DNA of 64,000 nucleotides. Origin: Ignavibacteria bacterium. Its GTDB lineage: Bacteria > Bacteroidota > Ignavibacteria > Kapaibacteriales > UBA4661. The stretch lies in NCBI GenBank assembly GCA_013298775.1, contig JAAFIV010000009.1, forward strand, positions 62,001 through 126,000, in the 5' to 3' direction. Under the pieces are notes generated by a model, which was given only the letters and a program-made list of their open reading frames with translations, was not told where the DNA came from and made no database searches. A program made the translations under genes and the position numbers. This document shows, piece after piece, positions 24,723-34,318 of this stretch. The first letter of the stretch is position 1; every line of letters starts with the position of its first letter.

Positions 24723-27700
24723 ATGCAAAGCTCGTTGTTCCTCAAACGCTCTGCTGCTCACGTATTTGCGCGATACGTGTTTGTGCGGTATAGTATTTCT
24801 GTCTCTCTTTTGTTCCTTTTTTGCCTTTTGCCTCTTTTCGCTCAACGCACACCAACATGGCAGCGTTTTGGCGCATTGCAGCAAGCACGACACTCTTTTG
24901 TTGCGCATAAAATAACTGCGGAGCAAGCAATTATCGTGGGTGGCTATGTCAATTCGTCTGGCGTGTATAACGGCACTCCGACGGAGCGGTGCGAAATTTT
25001 AGACGCTGAAAAGCGCACCATTACAGAAGGTCCAGCAATGAATGACGCACGAGCCGAGTTCCCATCGGTCATTATGCCCGATGGAACACTCGTGGTGGTG
25101 AGCGGAAATGGTCGTGCTGGCGTAGTGTCGTCGGTGGAAATATTTTCCGCACAAACAAATACGTGGACGCGCTCAGGAGACCTGATTATTGCTCGCAGAC
25201 AGCATGCGGCATGCGCTATCAATAACGATGAAATTCTCGTTGTCGGCGGACGCTTGAACAATTTGAATACGATTGCTGCTGCAGAAATTTTCAATATCCG
25301 CACTGGACAGAGTAGGCGGATTGCAGAGTTTCCCTCTCCGATAAATTCTGGTGTTGCAACACTCTCCGCCAATGGTCGTCCCATCGTTTTTGGCGGACGA
25401 AGTGGCGGCGGTACGAGTTCTCGGACGACCGCTCTTTATGAATACAACGAGAGAAATAATCAGTGGAATATTGTCGGAACGCTTGGTGCAGCAGTGCAAT
25501 CGGTACAAATACTTCGCTCGGCAGACGGAACGTTGTTTGCTTCTGGTGGCACGACGCGCGAAGCCTCGGTGCCGCTTGGTGGCACAAAATCAGTGAGTGT
25601 GGAGTCGCCGACAGGTTTTCGTCATATTTCAAGTATGCAAGCCGACCGCGTGTGGCACAGTATGGTGCAATGGAGCAAAGATTCTCTCGTTACCATCGGC
25701 GGGCTTGATAACAATAATGCTCCTACCAAAACCGCAGATTGGATAAACATTAGTAATAATCAAAGTTCGGTAGCATCAGCAATGACCGAAGCACATTCGC
25801 ACGGCGCAGCAATCAGTTTACCCGTTGTTGGTGCAAAAGGCAATGTTGTGAAGCCGCGTGTGTTCATGATTTCTGGCTTTACAAGCGGGCTACGCGAGAC
25901 GTCAAGTGTTGAGGTTCTTGAGATTGATACTGTTGCGGTGATGCCGCCGAGCATCAGCTCCTTTACGCCTATACGCGGCACAAGCGGCACAGTGATGACT
26001 ATTACAGGCAATGGTTTTGGCGGCGTTACAACCGTAACGATTGGCGGTGTCCCCGTGCGTTCCTTCACCGTTGATGCGCCAACACAAATAACCGCGATAC
26101 TTGGTACAGTCGCAAGCGGCGATGTGCGCGTTGTCAATTCGCGCGGTACCGTAAGTAGAAATGGGTTTGTTTTTGCCTTACCTGGACGAGTAACGACCGT
26201 TGCAAGCGGCTTAGGGCGTGGAGTGTATAGCATCGTACAAGATGAGCAAAAGAATTTTTACATCCCTGCACAAGACCAAGGTATTATCTATAAAATCAGC
26301 CCAACAGGTGTTGCTACGCGTTTTTATACTGTTCCCCCCATATACTGTACGTTTACTGGTGGTATCACCCGCGACAAAGCTGGAAATATCTATGTTGGGT
26401 ACACTTGTCAGGGGAAAATTTTGAAAATTAGCCCTGATGGTCAACAAGTATCAACATTTTATGACAATAAAGTCTTTAGTGCAATTTACGACATGGATGT
26501 TGACGAGGACGGAAATATCTGGGCAATATGTGACCACGACACTGACGAAAAAGACCAAGTTCTGAAATTTACACCCGATGGAAAAAAAACGATTGTTTAT
26601 GAAGGCTCACTTATTGCCGTACCAGCTTCGATGAAATTAGATGGTCGTGGTAATGTCTATGTTTCAAGCCAGCGTCATCATTCTATCGTCAAAATCAGCG
26701 CATGCGGTACAGCATCCGTCTTTTACAAAGGTCCGCTGACCTCGAATCCACAAAGTATGGTTATTGGAGAATCTGGTAATGTGTACGTCGCTTCTAACTA
26801 TCCTGCCAATGGAAACCCAGGACATATTGTTACAAAAATCACACCAACAGGTGAAGCAAGTATATTTGCAGGCACGAGCGTTGCAGGGCATCGCGACGGA
26901 GGTTTGAACGATGCTCAGTTTAACGGTCCGTGTGGGCTTATTTTCACCAAAGAAGGTGATATGTACATGACCGATTACTACTCTGGCTATCTCCGAAAAA
27001 TCACGGGTGTCGGCGAATTACCGCTTAATAATGATATAAAACTCTATCCTGGACCACAATTCACTGATTTCAGCCCCAAATCTGGCGTGAGTGGCACTGC
27101 GATAACCATTCGCGGGACAAATCTTTCCTGTGTGAAAGACGTGAGTATTGGCGGCGTTTCTGTGGCTTCGTTTACGATTATTGCCGATAATGAAATTCGC
27201 GCTGTTGTTGGTGTCGGGGCAACAGGAGCGGTGCGGCTTACCGCTCCCACTGGTGCAGTTTCCCAAGACCGCTTTACGTTCCTTGCTGCTCCCACTATCA
27301 CTGAGTTTTCGCCAACAATGGTGGGTATTGGCGCGACAGTGGTAATTACAGGAACAAATTTCACGGGTGCAACATCCGTGCGCTTTGGCGGCGTGGAATC
27401 AACACTGTTTACGGTGAATTCCGATACACAAATTACCGCAATTGTTCCTGCTGGTGCGACGAACGCAAGCGTGAGCGTCCAAACGCCCGCCGGAATAGCA
27501 ACGCGCTCTGGTTTAATTCCAACACAAGCACCCACCATTACCAGCTTCACCGTCAGCGATGGTGCGGCTTCGATGGGCGATACCGTCGTCATTCGCGGGC
27601 GAAATTTCACGGGCGCGACATCGGTACGCTTTGGTGCAGTTTCTACATCGGCAACGGCTTCTACCGCCGTCAATGCCGCGCTCTACACCGTTGTTTCGGA

Positions 27701-30700
27701 TTCCGTTATCATTGCGATTGTCGGACGCGGCGCGTCGGGTAGTGTGATAGTAACTACGCCGACTGGAACCGCTTCCCGCGCTGGATTTGTCTTCGTTCCC
27801 GCGCCCGTGATTACTCGCGTGCAGCCGAATCCTTCTACAAGCGGAACATGGGTCAGTATCGTTGGTTCGGGCTTTCTTGGTGCGCACACGGTGAGCTTTG
27901 GCTCCAGTGTAAATCCCGTTTCTGCACCATCGTTTGTAGTGTGGTCGGATTCGCTCATTCGCGCCGTTTTGCCAACCTTTCCTACGACCATCAACGGCTC
28001 AGTTTTTGTCAGCACCTCTGGTGGCACGGCTTCTCTTGCTGATGTAAGTATTCTTCTCCCGAGAACGACGCTTCCGCCAAGCACAAGTGGCACAATGACA
28101 ACAGGCACAATGACAACAGGAACAATGACGACCACAAGCGGCACAATGACCATGACCAATGGCACAATTGCTGTAAGTACAGGAACAACGCCGACATCCT
28201 CAACGCAAGCAACCGTCACGCTTCCACCGCCAAGCATTACTGCCATTGCGCCTTCGCGCTGTCTTTCGCCTTTGCGCCCTGTTACAATCACGGGGACGGG
28301 CTTTGTCAATGTAGTGGATGTCAAATGCGGTATCGTCGGGCGTAGCATGATTGCCGTGCGTGCCTTCACCGTGCAATCGGCAACGCAAATGACTGTTACG
28401 CTGCAAGGTGATTTTGGCTCGGCACTTTCCCTCTCGGATTTTGGCATCAGTATCAGCACCACCACTGGCACCGCAACGCGAAGCGGCTTGCATTACGTCG
28501 TGCGTCCGCCGTCCATCACCGCCTTTACGCCGTCGCTGGCTGCTGCTGGCGAGCGCGTGAGCATCGTCGGAACGGGCTTTTCGTGTGCTGAACTCGTGCA
28601 GTTTGTTGGCACAGCAAGCAGCGTTAATGCGCAGTTTACGGTTGTTTCTGATTCGCTTATTTTTGTAAATGTCCCAAATGGTGCGCCTTCTGGAACGGTG
28701 CGCGTTGTTACTTCGACGGGCGTAGCAGAACGTGGCGGTTTTGTGCTTGGGCAAACGCTGGGTAATCTGCTCCCCAGCATCACCAGCTTCACGCCAAGTA
28801 CAGCTATTGGCGGCACGACGGTTGTTTTGACAGGAACAAACTTTAGCGGAACAAGCACGAGTGGCTCGTTTACGACAACTGCCGTCAGCATCGGCGGCGT
28901 GGCAGTGCCATTTACCGTGATTTCTCCCACACAAATTACTGTGCGCATTCCCGAAAACTTCTCCGCGCCAAGCGGCGACATCCGCGTAACTACGCCCGGT
29001 GGAACGGTGTCGGCGCAAGGATTTACCTTTATTCCCGCGCCCGTTATCACGGACTTTACACCCGCGCGAGCCGCACAAAATGGCGAAGTGCGCATCACGG
29101 GACGCAATTTCACGGGCGCGACCAGCGTTCTTTTTGGCGAAGTCAGTACCGCCTCGTTCCGCGTTGTTGCGGATTCGGTTATCGTCGCAACGCTCGGACG
29201 CGGCGCGTCGGGACTAGTTACCGTCATAACGCCGGGCGGAACAGCGCGTCGTTTGGGCTTTATCTACCTCTATCCGCCGACGATTGCAGGATTTACCCCA
29301 ACGTCTGCCTCAAGTGGCTCGGTAGTCGTGATTACAGGCGCGAATTTCAGCGTGAATGATGGTTTTTCCGCTTTCAGTGCCGAGCGCGTTACCTTTGGCG
29401 GCGTTCCAGCGTTCTCCTTCACGGTGGATTCTCCAACCCGCATCACAGCTCGGCTTGGCGCAGGAACAACGGGTTCGGTGGAAGTGAGTACGCAGCACGG
29501 AACAGCAACGCGAGCAGGATTTACGCTGCTTTCGCCGCCTTCTCCGCAAACAAGCACTAGCACCACAACACCAACCATGCCCGACGCACCGCGTATCTTG
29601 GGCTTCTCGCCCGCTTCGGCAACGATTGGCAGCGTGGTGGTGATTACGGGAACAGGTTTTAGCGGTGCGGGTTTCGCGGCGCAATCGGTGTCGTTTGGTG
29701 GTGTGCGAGCGCAAGCGTTTTCCATTATTTCCCCGACGGAAATTCGCGCTGTTGTTGGCGCGGGCGCGTCGGGCAGTGTGAGCGTTCAAACACCGCATGG
29801 CAGCAGCAGTTTTCAAGGATTTACCTTTATTGCTCCGCCCGAACCCGCCATTTTAGGCTTCTCGCCCGCAAGCGGCGCGGCGGGTGATACGGTCGTTATT
29901 CGCGGGCGCAATCTCCGCACCACATCAAGCGTCAGCATTGCGGGCGATGGTGGCTCGGTGAATGCTGCATCGTTTGTGGTGAGCGGCGATACGCTCGTTA
30001 CTGCCGTTTTGGGCAACGGACAGGCATTTACTTTCGGCACATTCCGCCTCACCACGCTGGGCGGCACGGCGCAAGCAACGGGCTTTACCTACTTTGCCGC
30101 GCCTGTGATTACCTCGTTTTCTCCTGCTGTGGCGGGCGAAGGCGATGCTGTTGTTATCAATGGTTCAGGTTTTACGGGGCTGACGGCGGTGTCCTTTGGC
30201 GGCACGGCGGCACGGTCGTTTACGGTGAACTCGGATAGCCGCATCACGGCTCAGGTTGCGCTGGGTGCGACGGGCGCAGTGAGCGTGATTGGACGCGGCG
30301 GCTCTGCTTCGCGGACAGGCTTTACGTTTGCTCCGCAGCCCGTCATTACACGCTTCCAGCGAGATTCGGCGCGGGCGGGCGATACCGTTACCATTTCTGG
30401 AAGCGGCTTTATGGCAGTGTCGTATCTGCGCTTTGGCGGCGTGAATGCTGCCAGCTACCGCATCGTTTCTGATTCGGTCATTCGCGCCGTTCCCGCAACA
30501 ACAGGCGCAAGCGGAGAAATTACGCTCGAAACGCCTGGCGGAACGGCTCGCCGTGCGGGATTCACCTTCCTCGCGCCCTTGCCGACCATTACGCAATTTA
30601 CCCCGCAACAAGCAAGCGTGGGCGATATTGTGAACATTTTCGGAACAAATTTTACAGGAACAACCGCCGTGCGCTTCGGCGGACGAGCGGCGGCTTCCTT

Positions 30701-32174
30701 TGTGATAAATTCCCCAACGCAAATAACGGCGCGGGTTGCAAATGGCACGTCGGGTTCGGTAACGGTCGTAACGCCCGGCGGCACAGCAACGCTCGCAGGG
30801 TTTGTCTTTATTCCTGCTCCGCCGCGTATTCGCTCGTTTGCGCCCGCCAGCGTCGGCGCAGGAACAACAATGACCATTCTTGGCTCGGATTTCTCTGGCG
30901 CGACGGCGGTGCGCTTTGGAACAACGTCGGTAACGTCCTTCAACGTGATTGGCGATTCTACAATCACGGTGCGTGTGCCGAATGTGGGCGCGGCGAGCGT
31001 GGTGCTTGATATTGCGGTGGTTTCGCCAAGCGGCACAGGCACAGCAAGCGGCTTCCGTTATCTGCCCGCGCCCGTGATTACGAGCTTTACGCCGCAAATT
31101 GCCGCCTCTGGCGCGACCGTGCGCATTGTGGGAACGGGCTTTGCGTCTATCTCGGCGGTACGTTTTGGTGGCGCGAATGCACAAGGGTTTGTGATTGATT
31201 CCGACACGCAAATTTCGGCGATTGTCGGCGCGAATGCCGTGTCGGGCGCAGTGAGCGTGGTGAGTTCGACGGGAACGGCTTCCTTGAATGGATTTATGTT
31301 TGTTCCGCCGGCTTCGTTGGAAATGCTGCTCGCAGATTTCAACCCAAAAACCGCACCATCGGGCGCAGTGGTAACGCTGCGTGGCGCGAATTTCCGTGAA
31401 GTGGTGAATGTAGAATTTGGCGGCGTTCCCGCGCAATCTTTCGCGCTACTTTCGCCAACAACGATTACGGCGATTGTCGGCACGGGCGCGAGCGGCGCGG
31501 TGCGGCTTGTAACGCGCTCTACGACGCTGAGTACGGCGGGATTTGTGTTTGTTCCCGCGCCCGTGATTACGAGCTTCGCACCGCAAAGTGCAAGCGCAGG
31601 AACGGTGGTGGTGATTACGGGACGCAACTTCACGGGCGTGGGCGCAGTGAGTTTTGGCGGAACGGCAGTGAGTTTCACGATTGACTCCGACACACGCATT
31701 TCTGCTCGCATCAGCATCGGCTCGACGGGCGCGGTCAGCGTAACGGGTCCAGGCGGAACTGGCACACTTGCTGGCTTCCGCTTTGTTGGCGCGTCGTCGT
31801 TCTTCAGTTCGTCGTTTGATACTTCCATTCCAGACGACAAGCACACATCAACGCTGGCAAACAACACAACGGCGGTGAATGACGCAGAGGACGCATCAAA
31901 CCTGAGCATTCGCCTCTTCCCGAACCCTGCACGGCAAACAGTATCGGTGGCGGTAAATATCCCCGAAGGCGCACAGCATCTGGTCTTGACGCTGCGCGAT
32001 GTATTGGGCGTACCGCATGTTGTGAAGTCTCTCACAGTGAAATCCCTCACGCTGCAACGCGGACAGAAAGCGGAAACGGCACTCAATCTGGAGACATTGC
32101 CATCAGGAGTGTATTTCCTTGAAGTCCGCACGAATACTGGTCAGGTGGGATTGCAGAAATTAGTAAAAGAGTAA
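24723..32174 (+). CDS. Giant surface protein: Kelch and NHL propellers, 19 IPT domains, T9SS sorting domain
   Basis: A 2483-residue adhesin-like protein. A basic end and hydrophobic stretch (residues 25-40, ending LPLFAQ) form the signal peptide. Residues 50-390 hold Kelch-like repeats (IIVGGYVN, ILVVGGRLNN, PIVFGGRSGG). An IPT/TIG domain follows (SITSFTP-type start near 400), then an NHL-like propeller (about 490-780: GNIYVGY, GNIWAIC, GNVYVSS, GNVYVAS). Eighteen more IPT domains run to about 2350, each starting with a pattern like APVITSFTP and a TITGTNF turn. A Thr-rich linker lies near 1120-1165. The last 90 residues (LFPNPARQTVSVAVN ... SGVYFLEVRT) are a T9SS sorting domain. Binding partner unknown; no enzyme motifs seen. 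Confidence 0.93.
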   Translation: MQSSLFLKRSAAHVFARYVFVRYSISVSLLFLFCLLPLFAQRTPTWQRFGALQQARHSFVAHKITAEQAIIVGGYVNSSGVYNGTPTERCEILDAEKRTITEGPAMNDARAEFPSVIMPDGTLVVVSGNGRAGVVSSVEIFSAQTNTWTRSGDLIIARRQHAACAINNDEILVVGGRLNNLNTIAAAEIFNIRTGQSRRIAEFPSPINSGVATLSANGRPIVFGGRSGGGTSSRTTALYEYNERNNQWNIVGTLGAAVQSVQILRSADGTLFASGGTTREASVPLGGTKSVSVESPTGFRHISSMQADRVWHSMVQWSKDSLVTIGGLDNNNAPTKTADWINISNNQSSVASAMTEAHSHGAAISLPVVGAKGNVVKPRVFMISGFTSGLRETSSVEVLEIDTVAVMPPSISSFTPIRGTSGTVMTITGNGFGGVTTVTIGGVPVRSFTVDAPTQITAILGTVASGDVRVVNSRGTVSRNGFVFALPGRVTTVASGLGRGVYSIVQDEQKNFYIPAQDQGIIYKISPTGVATRFYTVPPIYCTFTGGITRDKAGNIYVGYTCQGKILKISPDGQQVSTFYDNKVFSAIYDMDVDEDGNIWAICDHDTDEKDQVLKFTPDGKKTIVYEGSLIAVPASMKLDGRGNVYVSSQRHHSIVKISACGTASVFYKGPLTSNPQSMVIGESGNVYVASNYPANGNPGHIVTKITPTGEASIFAGTSVAGHRDGGLNDAQFNGPCGLIFTKEGDMYMTDYYSGYLRKITGVGELPLNNDIKLYPGPQFTDFSPKSGVSGTAITIRGTNLSCVKDVSIGGVSVASFTIIADNEIRAVVGVGATGAVRLTAPTGAVSQDRFTFLAAPTITEFSPTMVGIGATVVITGTNFTGATSVRFGGVESTLFTVNSDTQITAIVPAGATNASVSVQTPAGIATRSGLIPTQAPTITSFTVSDGAASMGDTVVIRGRNFTGATSVRFGAVSTSATASTAVNAALYTVVSDSVIIAIVGRGASGSVIVTTPTGTASRAGFVFVPAPVITRVQPNPSTSGTWVSIVGSGFLGAHTVSFGSSVNPVSAPSFVVWSDSLIRAVLPTFPTTINGSVFVSTSGGTASLADVSILLPRTTLPPSTSGTMTTGTMTTGTMTTTSGTMTMTNGTIAVSTGTTPTSSTQATVTLPPPSITAIAPSRCLSPLRPVTITGTGFVNVVDVKCGIVGRSMIAVRAFTVQSATQMTVTLQGDFGSALSLSDFGISISTTTGTATRSGLHYVVRPPSITAFTPSLAAAGERVSIVGTGFSCAELVQFVGTASSVNAQFTVVSDSLIFVNVPNGAPSGTVRVVTSTGVAERGGFVLGQTLGNLLPSITSFTPSTAIGGTTVVLTGTNFSGTSTSGSFTTTAVSIGGVAVPFTVISPTQITVRIPENFSAPSGDIRVTTPGGTVSAQGFTFIPAPVITDFTPARAAQNGEVRITGRNFTGATSVLFGEVSTASFRVVADSVIVATLGRGASGLVTVITPGGTARRLGFIYLYPPTIAGFTPTSASSGSVVVITGANFSVNDGFSAFSAERVTFGGVPAFSFTVDSPTRITARLGAGTTGSVEVSTQHGTATRAGFTLLSPPSPQTSTSTTTPTMPDAPRILGFSPASATIGSVVVITGTGFSGAGFAAQSVSFGGVRAQAFSIISPTEIRAVVGAGASGSVSVQTPHGSSSFQGFTFIAPPEPAILGFSPASGAAGDTVVIRGRNLRTTSSVSIAGDGGSVNAASFVVSGDTLVTAVLGNGQAFTFGTFRLTTLGGTAQATGFTYFAAPVITSFSPAVAGEGDAVVINGSGFTGLTAVSFGGTAARSFTVNSDSRITAQVALGATGAVSVIGRGGSASRTGFTFAPQPVITRFQRDSARAGDTVTISGSGFMAVSYLRFGGVNAASYRIVSDSVIRAVPATTGASGEITLETPGGTARRAGFTFLAPLPTITQFTPQQASVGDIVNIFGTNFTGTTAVRFGGRAAASFVINSPTQITARVANGTSGSVTVVTPGGTATLAGFVFIPAPPRIRSFAPASVGAGTTMTILGSDFSGATAVRFGTTSVTSFNVIGDSTITVRVPNVGAASVVLDIAVVSPSGTGTASGFRYLPAPVITSFTPQIAASGATVRIVGTGFASISAVRFGGANAQGFVIDSDTQISAIVGANAVSGAVSVVSSTGTASLNGFMFVPPASLEMLLADFNPKTAPSGAVVTLRGANFREVVNVEFGGVPAQSFALLSPTTITAIVGTGASGAVRLVTRSTTLSTAGFVFVPAPVITSFAPQSASAGTVVVITGRNFTGVGAVSFGGTAVSFTIDSDTRISARISIGSTGAVSVTGPGGTGTLAGFRFVGASSFFSSSFDTSIPDDKHTSTLANNTTAVNDAEDASNLSIRLFPNPARQTVSVAVNIPEGAQHLVLTLRDVLGVPHVVKSLTVKSLTLQRGQKAETALNLETLPSGVYFLEVRTNTGQVGLQKLVKE
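28075..28230. repeat. Thr/Gly-rich low-complexity linker within the giant gene
   Basis: Tandem GGCACAATGACAACA units encode TSGTMTTGTMTTGTMTT and related stretches between IPT domains five and six. It probably acts as a flexible, possibly glycosylated spacer. Confidence 0.75.
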
Positions 32175-32191
32175 AAACAACGTATCAATAC

Positions 32192-32237
32192 AACAAAAAG
32201 CCATACGATGAGTATTTCACCGTATGGCTTTTTTGTT
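32192..32237. terminator. Bidirectional terminator after the giant gene
   Basis: AACAAAAAGCCATACG pairs with CGTATGGCTTTTTTGTT around a 13-base loop. Its T tract contains the left target duplication of MITE copy C, so the element inserted into the terminator tail. Confidence 0.88.
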
Positions 32238-32238
32238 G

Positions 32239-32382
32239 GTAACTCGTCAGGTATATCCCCGTCGGGCGGCTGAAGAGTGCGTAAACGCTGCCTTATGGCG
32301 GGTGCGTCGCTTGCACACCACGCAGGACGGCTACTGCACTTGTGATACCAGCCGCCCGACGAGATAGTACCTGACCAGTTAC
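32239..32382. mobile_element. MITE-like 144-bp element, copy C (8-bp target duplication)
   Basis: Ends GTAACTCGTCAGG and CCTGACCAGTTAC. TTTTGTTG flanks it exactly on both sides (32231-32238 and 32383-32390). The core is the reverse complement of copy B. It lies between convergent genes. Confidence 0.88.
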
Positions 32383-32445
32383 TTTTGTTGTAGGATAAGA
32401 GAATATTCGCTTCGATGACAGAAAAATCAAGAACAATAAGCACCA

Positions 32446-32943
32446 TTACTCTGAGGTTGTAGGCGCATCACACAGAATGAGTTTTCCGTGCGTAGAATCC
32501 AATGTAAGAGAAAGCTCTTCAAGAGCTTTGGTGGCGGGAAGGCGAGTTGCCATGCCGTTTGCGGCAAATTCCGCTCCATGACACGGGCAAATAAATTTCC
32601 GCTCGTCTTTCAACCATTGCACCGTACAGCCCGCATGAGTACAGCGTAGATTGAAAGCGCGATAGATACTGCTCGGCGTAGTAGCAGTGGCATCGTGGCG
32701 GAGAAGCACCGTTTTATCGCCAAATTGTATGGTGCGCTGCCCTTCCTGCTCAAGTTCCGCTATATTCAATGACAGCGGCTGAGGAATGACGCGCCTCTCC
32801 GACGGTGAGCGTAAAAAACGCCACACAGCAAACACGCCACTTGCGGCATATACGCTCAAAGCAATGCGCAGGGTGTTCTTCAAAAAGCCACGCCTTTCCT
32901 CGTGTTCAAGGCTTTGTGCTATTTGATTTGGTTCAGTGGTCAT
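32446..32943 (-). CDS. Rieske [2Fe-2S] iron-sulfur protein
   Basis: A 165-residue electron-transfer protein on the outer side of the inner membrane. The cluster motifs are complete: CTHAGC (Cys101, His103, Cys106) and CPCHG (Cys119, Cys121, His122). The N-terminus has a RRGFLKN stretch, like a twin-arginine signal, followed by a hydrophobic segment (residues 26-44) that would stay as an anchor. This is the layout of Rieske subunits of bc1-type or alternative complexes, but no cytochrome b or c gene is near, so partners must be encoded elsewhere. The aldo/keto reductase gene is 134 bases upstream on the same strand. Confidence 0.9.
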   Translation of the reverse strand: MTTEPNQIAQSLEHEERRGFLKNTLRIALSVYAASGVFAVWRFLRSPSERRVIPQPLSLNIAELEQEGQRTIQFGDKTVLLRHDATATTPSSIYRAFNLRCTHAGCTVQWLKDERKFICPCHGAEFAANGMATRLPATKALEELSLTLDSTHGKLILCDAPTTSE

Positions 32944-33045
32944 TGTGTTGAGCTGTTGTTGCTAAAAAAATTGAGGCTGCTTGGGTAAAAGCATACTCAA
33001 AAGCGTGTCCCAAAGCGGCTTTATGGGATTTCTGCTTCTCAAATT

Positions 33046-33078
33046 TCATCCTTCATCCCTCAGATTTCATCCTTTTCC
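33046..33078. repeat. Short dispersed repeat TTTCATCCTTCATCCC
   Basis: Near-exact copy of the block before mtgA (7692-7733). It ends at the stop codon of the aldo/keto reductase. Confidence 0.55.
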
Positions 33079-33995
33079 TAAATCTGCCCAATCCAGTTAC
33101 TATCGTGCTTTTGGAAGGTTTCGTGTAAGCGTTGAACGAGTGCGGGGGGCAGCACACCATCGTTTACTTGTTCGATATTGCGTTGTAGATTATTTGTGTT
33201 AGCAGTGCCAACAATTGCGGTCGTAACGCCTTCGGTGAACGTAGAAAAGCGCAGGGTAAGATTATCCCACGACAAGCCACTTTCCTGAACAAGAGTGTGC
33301 ATCTGCATTGTGGTCATGCGCTCCCAGTAGGTTTCTGCGTAATTCCCTACTGGACGCTCGTTATATCGCCACGGCGCATTGCCCAAAGGACGTTTCGCAA
33401 TCACGCCGATACCAGCCGCCTTTGCTTTTGGGAGCAACGAGAAAATTCCGCGTTGGTCGAAGGGATTTACGGATGTTTCAATAACCTGAAAACGCTTCGT
33501 GGATACGGCAAATTCCAAGTCCTCATTTTCGCCCGAATAGCCGATAGCTAGGAGCTTTCCCGACTGTACATTTTCTTCCAATGCTTCAAGCAAGCCCGGA
33601 CGCTCCAGCGTGGCTTTGGGGCAGGAATGAAGCAACATGACATCCAGATAGTCCGTGCGCATGAGGCGGAGAGCCATATCTATCCCTGCATGAATGCTCA
33701 TTGGTGTCCAATCTTCATAACCCGGAACACTGTAACCGCACTTCGAGACCAACACAAAATCTTTTCGGCGATACGACAAATGCCGCCCAATGCGCTCCTC
33801 CGACATGCCATAGCCGCGAGCAGTATCTATCAGGGTTACACCCAAATCAACAGCACGATTCAGGATAGTACCAGCCTCATTTTCCGTCATATTTGTCCCG
33901 CCGATATGCCCCGCACCAAAGCCAAGCGCGGAAGCGGGAAGTTTCGAGCCGCCCAAAAGTGGACGTTTAGGAGAAGAAAGTTCTGTAAACTGCAT
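33078..33995 (-). CDS. Aldo/keto reductase
   Basis: NAD(P)H-dependent reductase of carbonyl compounds, substrate unknown. The catalytic tetrad is visible: Asp and Tyr in LIDTARGYGMSEERIG, Lys in FVLVSKCGYS, His in VMLLHSCPKA. The cofactor region includes FSTFTEGVTTAIVGTANTNN near the C-terminus. ATG 33995 (MQFTELSSPKRPLLGG) gives 305 residues, normal length; an upstream extension would translate the 34075-34161 repeat. The gap to the epimerase gene upstream (33996-34318) holds that repeat and no gene. Confidence 0.9.
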   Translation of the reverse strand: MQFTELSSPKRPLLGGSKLPASALGFGAGHIGGTNMTENEAGTILNRAVDLGVTLIDTARGYGMSEERIGRHLSYRRKDFVLVSKCGYSVPGYEDWTPMSIHAGIDMALRLMRTDYLDVMLLHSCPKATLERPGLLEALEENVQSGKLLAIGYSGENEDLEFAVSTKRFQVIETSVNPFDQRGIFSLLPKAKAAGIGVIAKRPLGNAPWRYNERPVGNYAETYWERMTTMQMHTLVQESGLSWDNLTLRFSTFTEGVTTAIVGTANTNNLQRNIEQVNDGVLPPALVQRLHETFQKHDSNWIGQI

Positions 33996-34074
33996 GGAAT
34001 CTGCCTTTGGAAAATGTATGAAAAATTCTAACAAGGTAAGGAATGAAAGCAAAATAAATGGATGAACTTCTTTC

Positions 34075-34161
34075 GGCTTCGGCACACGCAGACACTCTTG
34101 TCTGCGCCACTTGTACAATCGGGAAAAAGAGGCGCAGACAAGAGTGTCTGCGCTACCGAAG
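34075..34161. repeat. Inverted repeat with GCAGACACTCTTGTCTGC arms
   Basis: CTTCGGCACACGCAGACACT begins the left arm (34075-34108); the right arm, GGCGCAGACAAGAGTGTCTG then CGCTACCGAAG (34131-34161), is its complement. Short version of the element at 7565-7674, placed upstream of the aldo/keto reductase. Confidence 0.72.
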
Positions 34162-34318
34162 AGCGGGTTATGCACAATCATTAACTCACATTGGTATCAG
34201 AGCTTAATCTGTATAATTTCTAATAGACATTCACGTTACAAATGTGGCTTAGAATGGATGTACAGCGATACATCCGCTTCAAGATACATCTGCTTCAACT
34301 AACGAGAATTCGGTGGAA

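Noticed and set aside
26211-31436. Long antisense open frames under the giant IPT gene
   Set aside because: They are Arg/Thr-rich products of a repetitive GC-biased sequence; the plus-strand frame has a signal peptide, known domains and sorting domain.
33996-34181. N-terminal extension of the aldo/keto reductase
   Set aside because: It would translate the palindromic repeat at 34075-34161; the family start lies at 33995.
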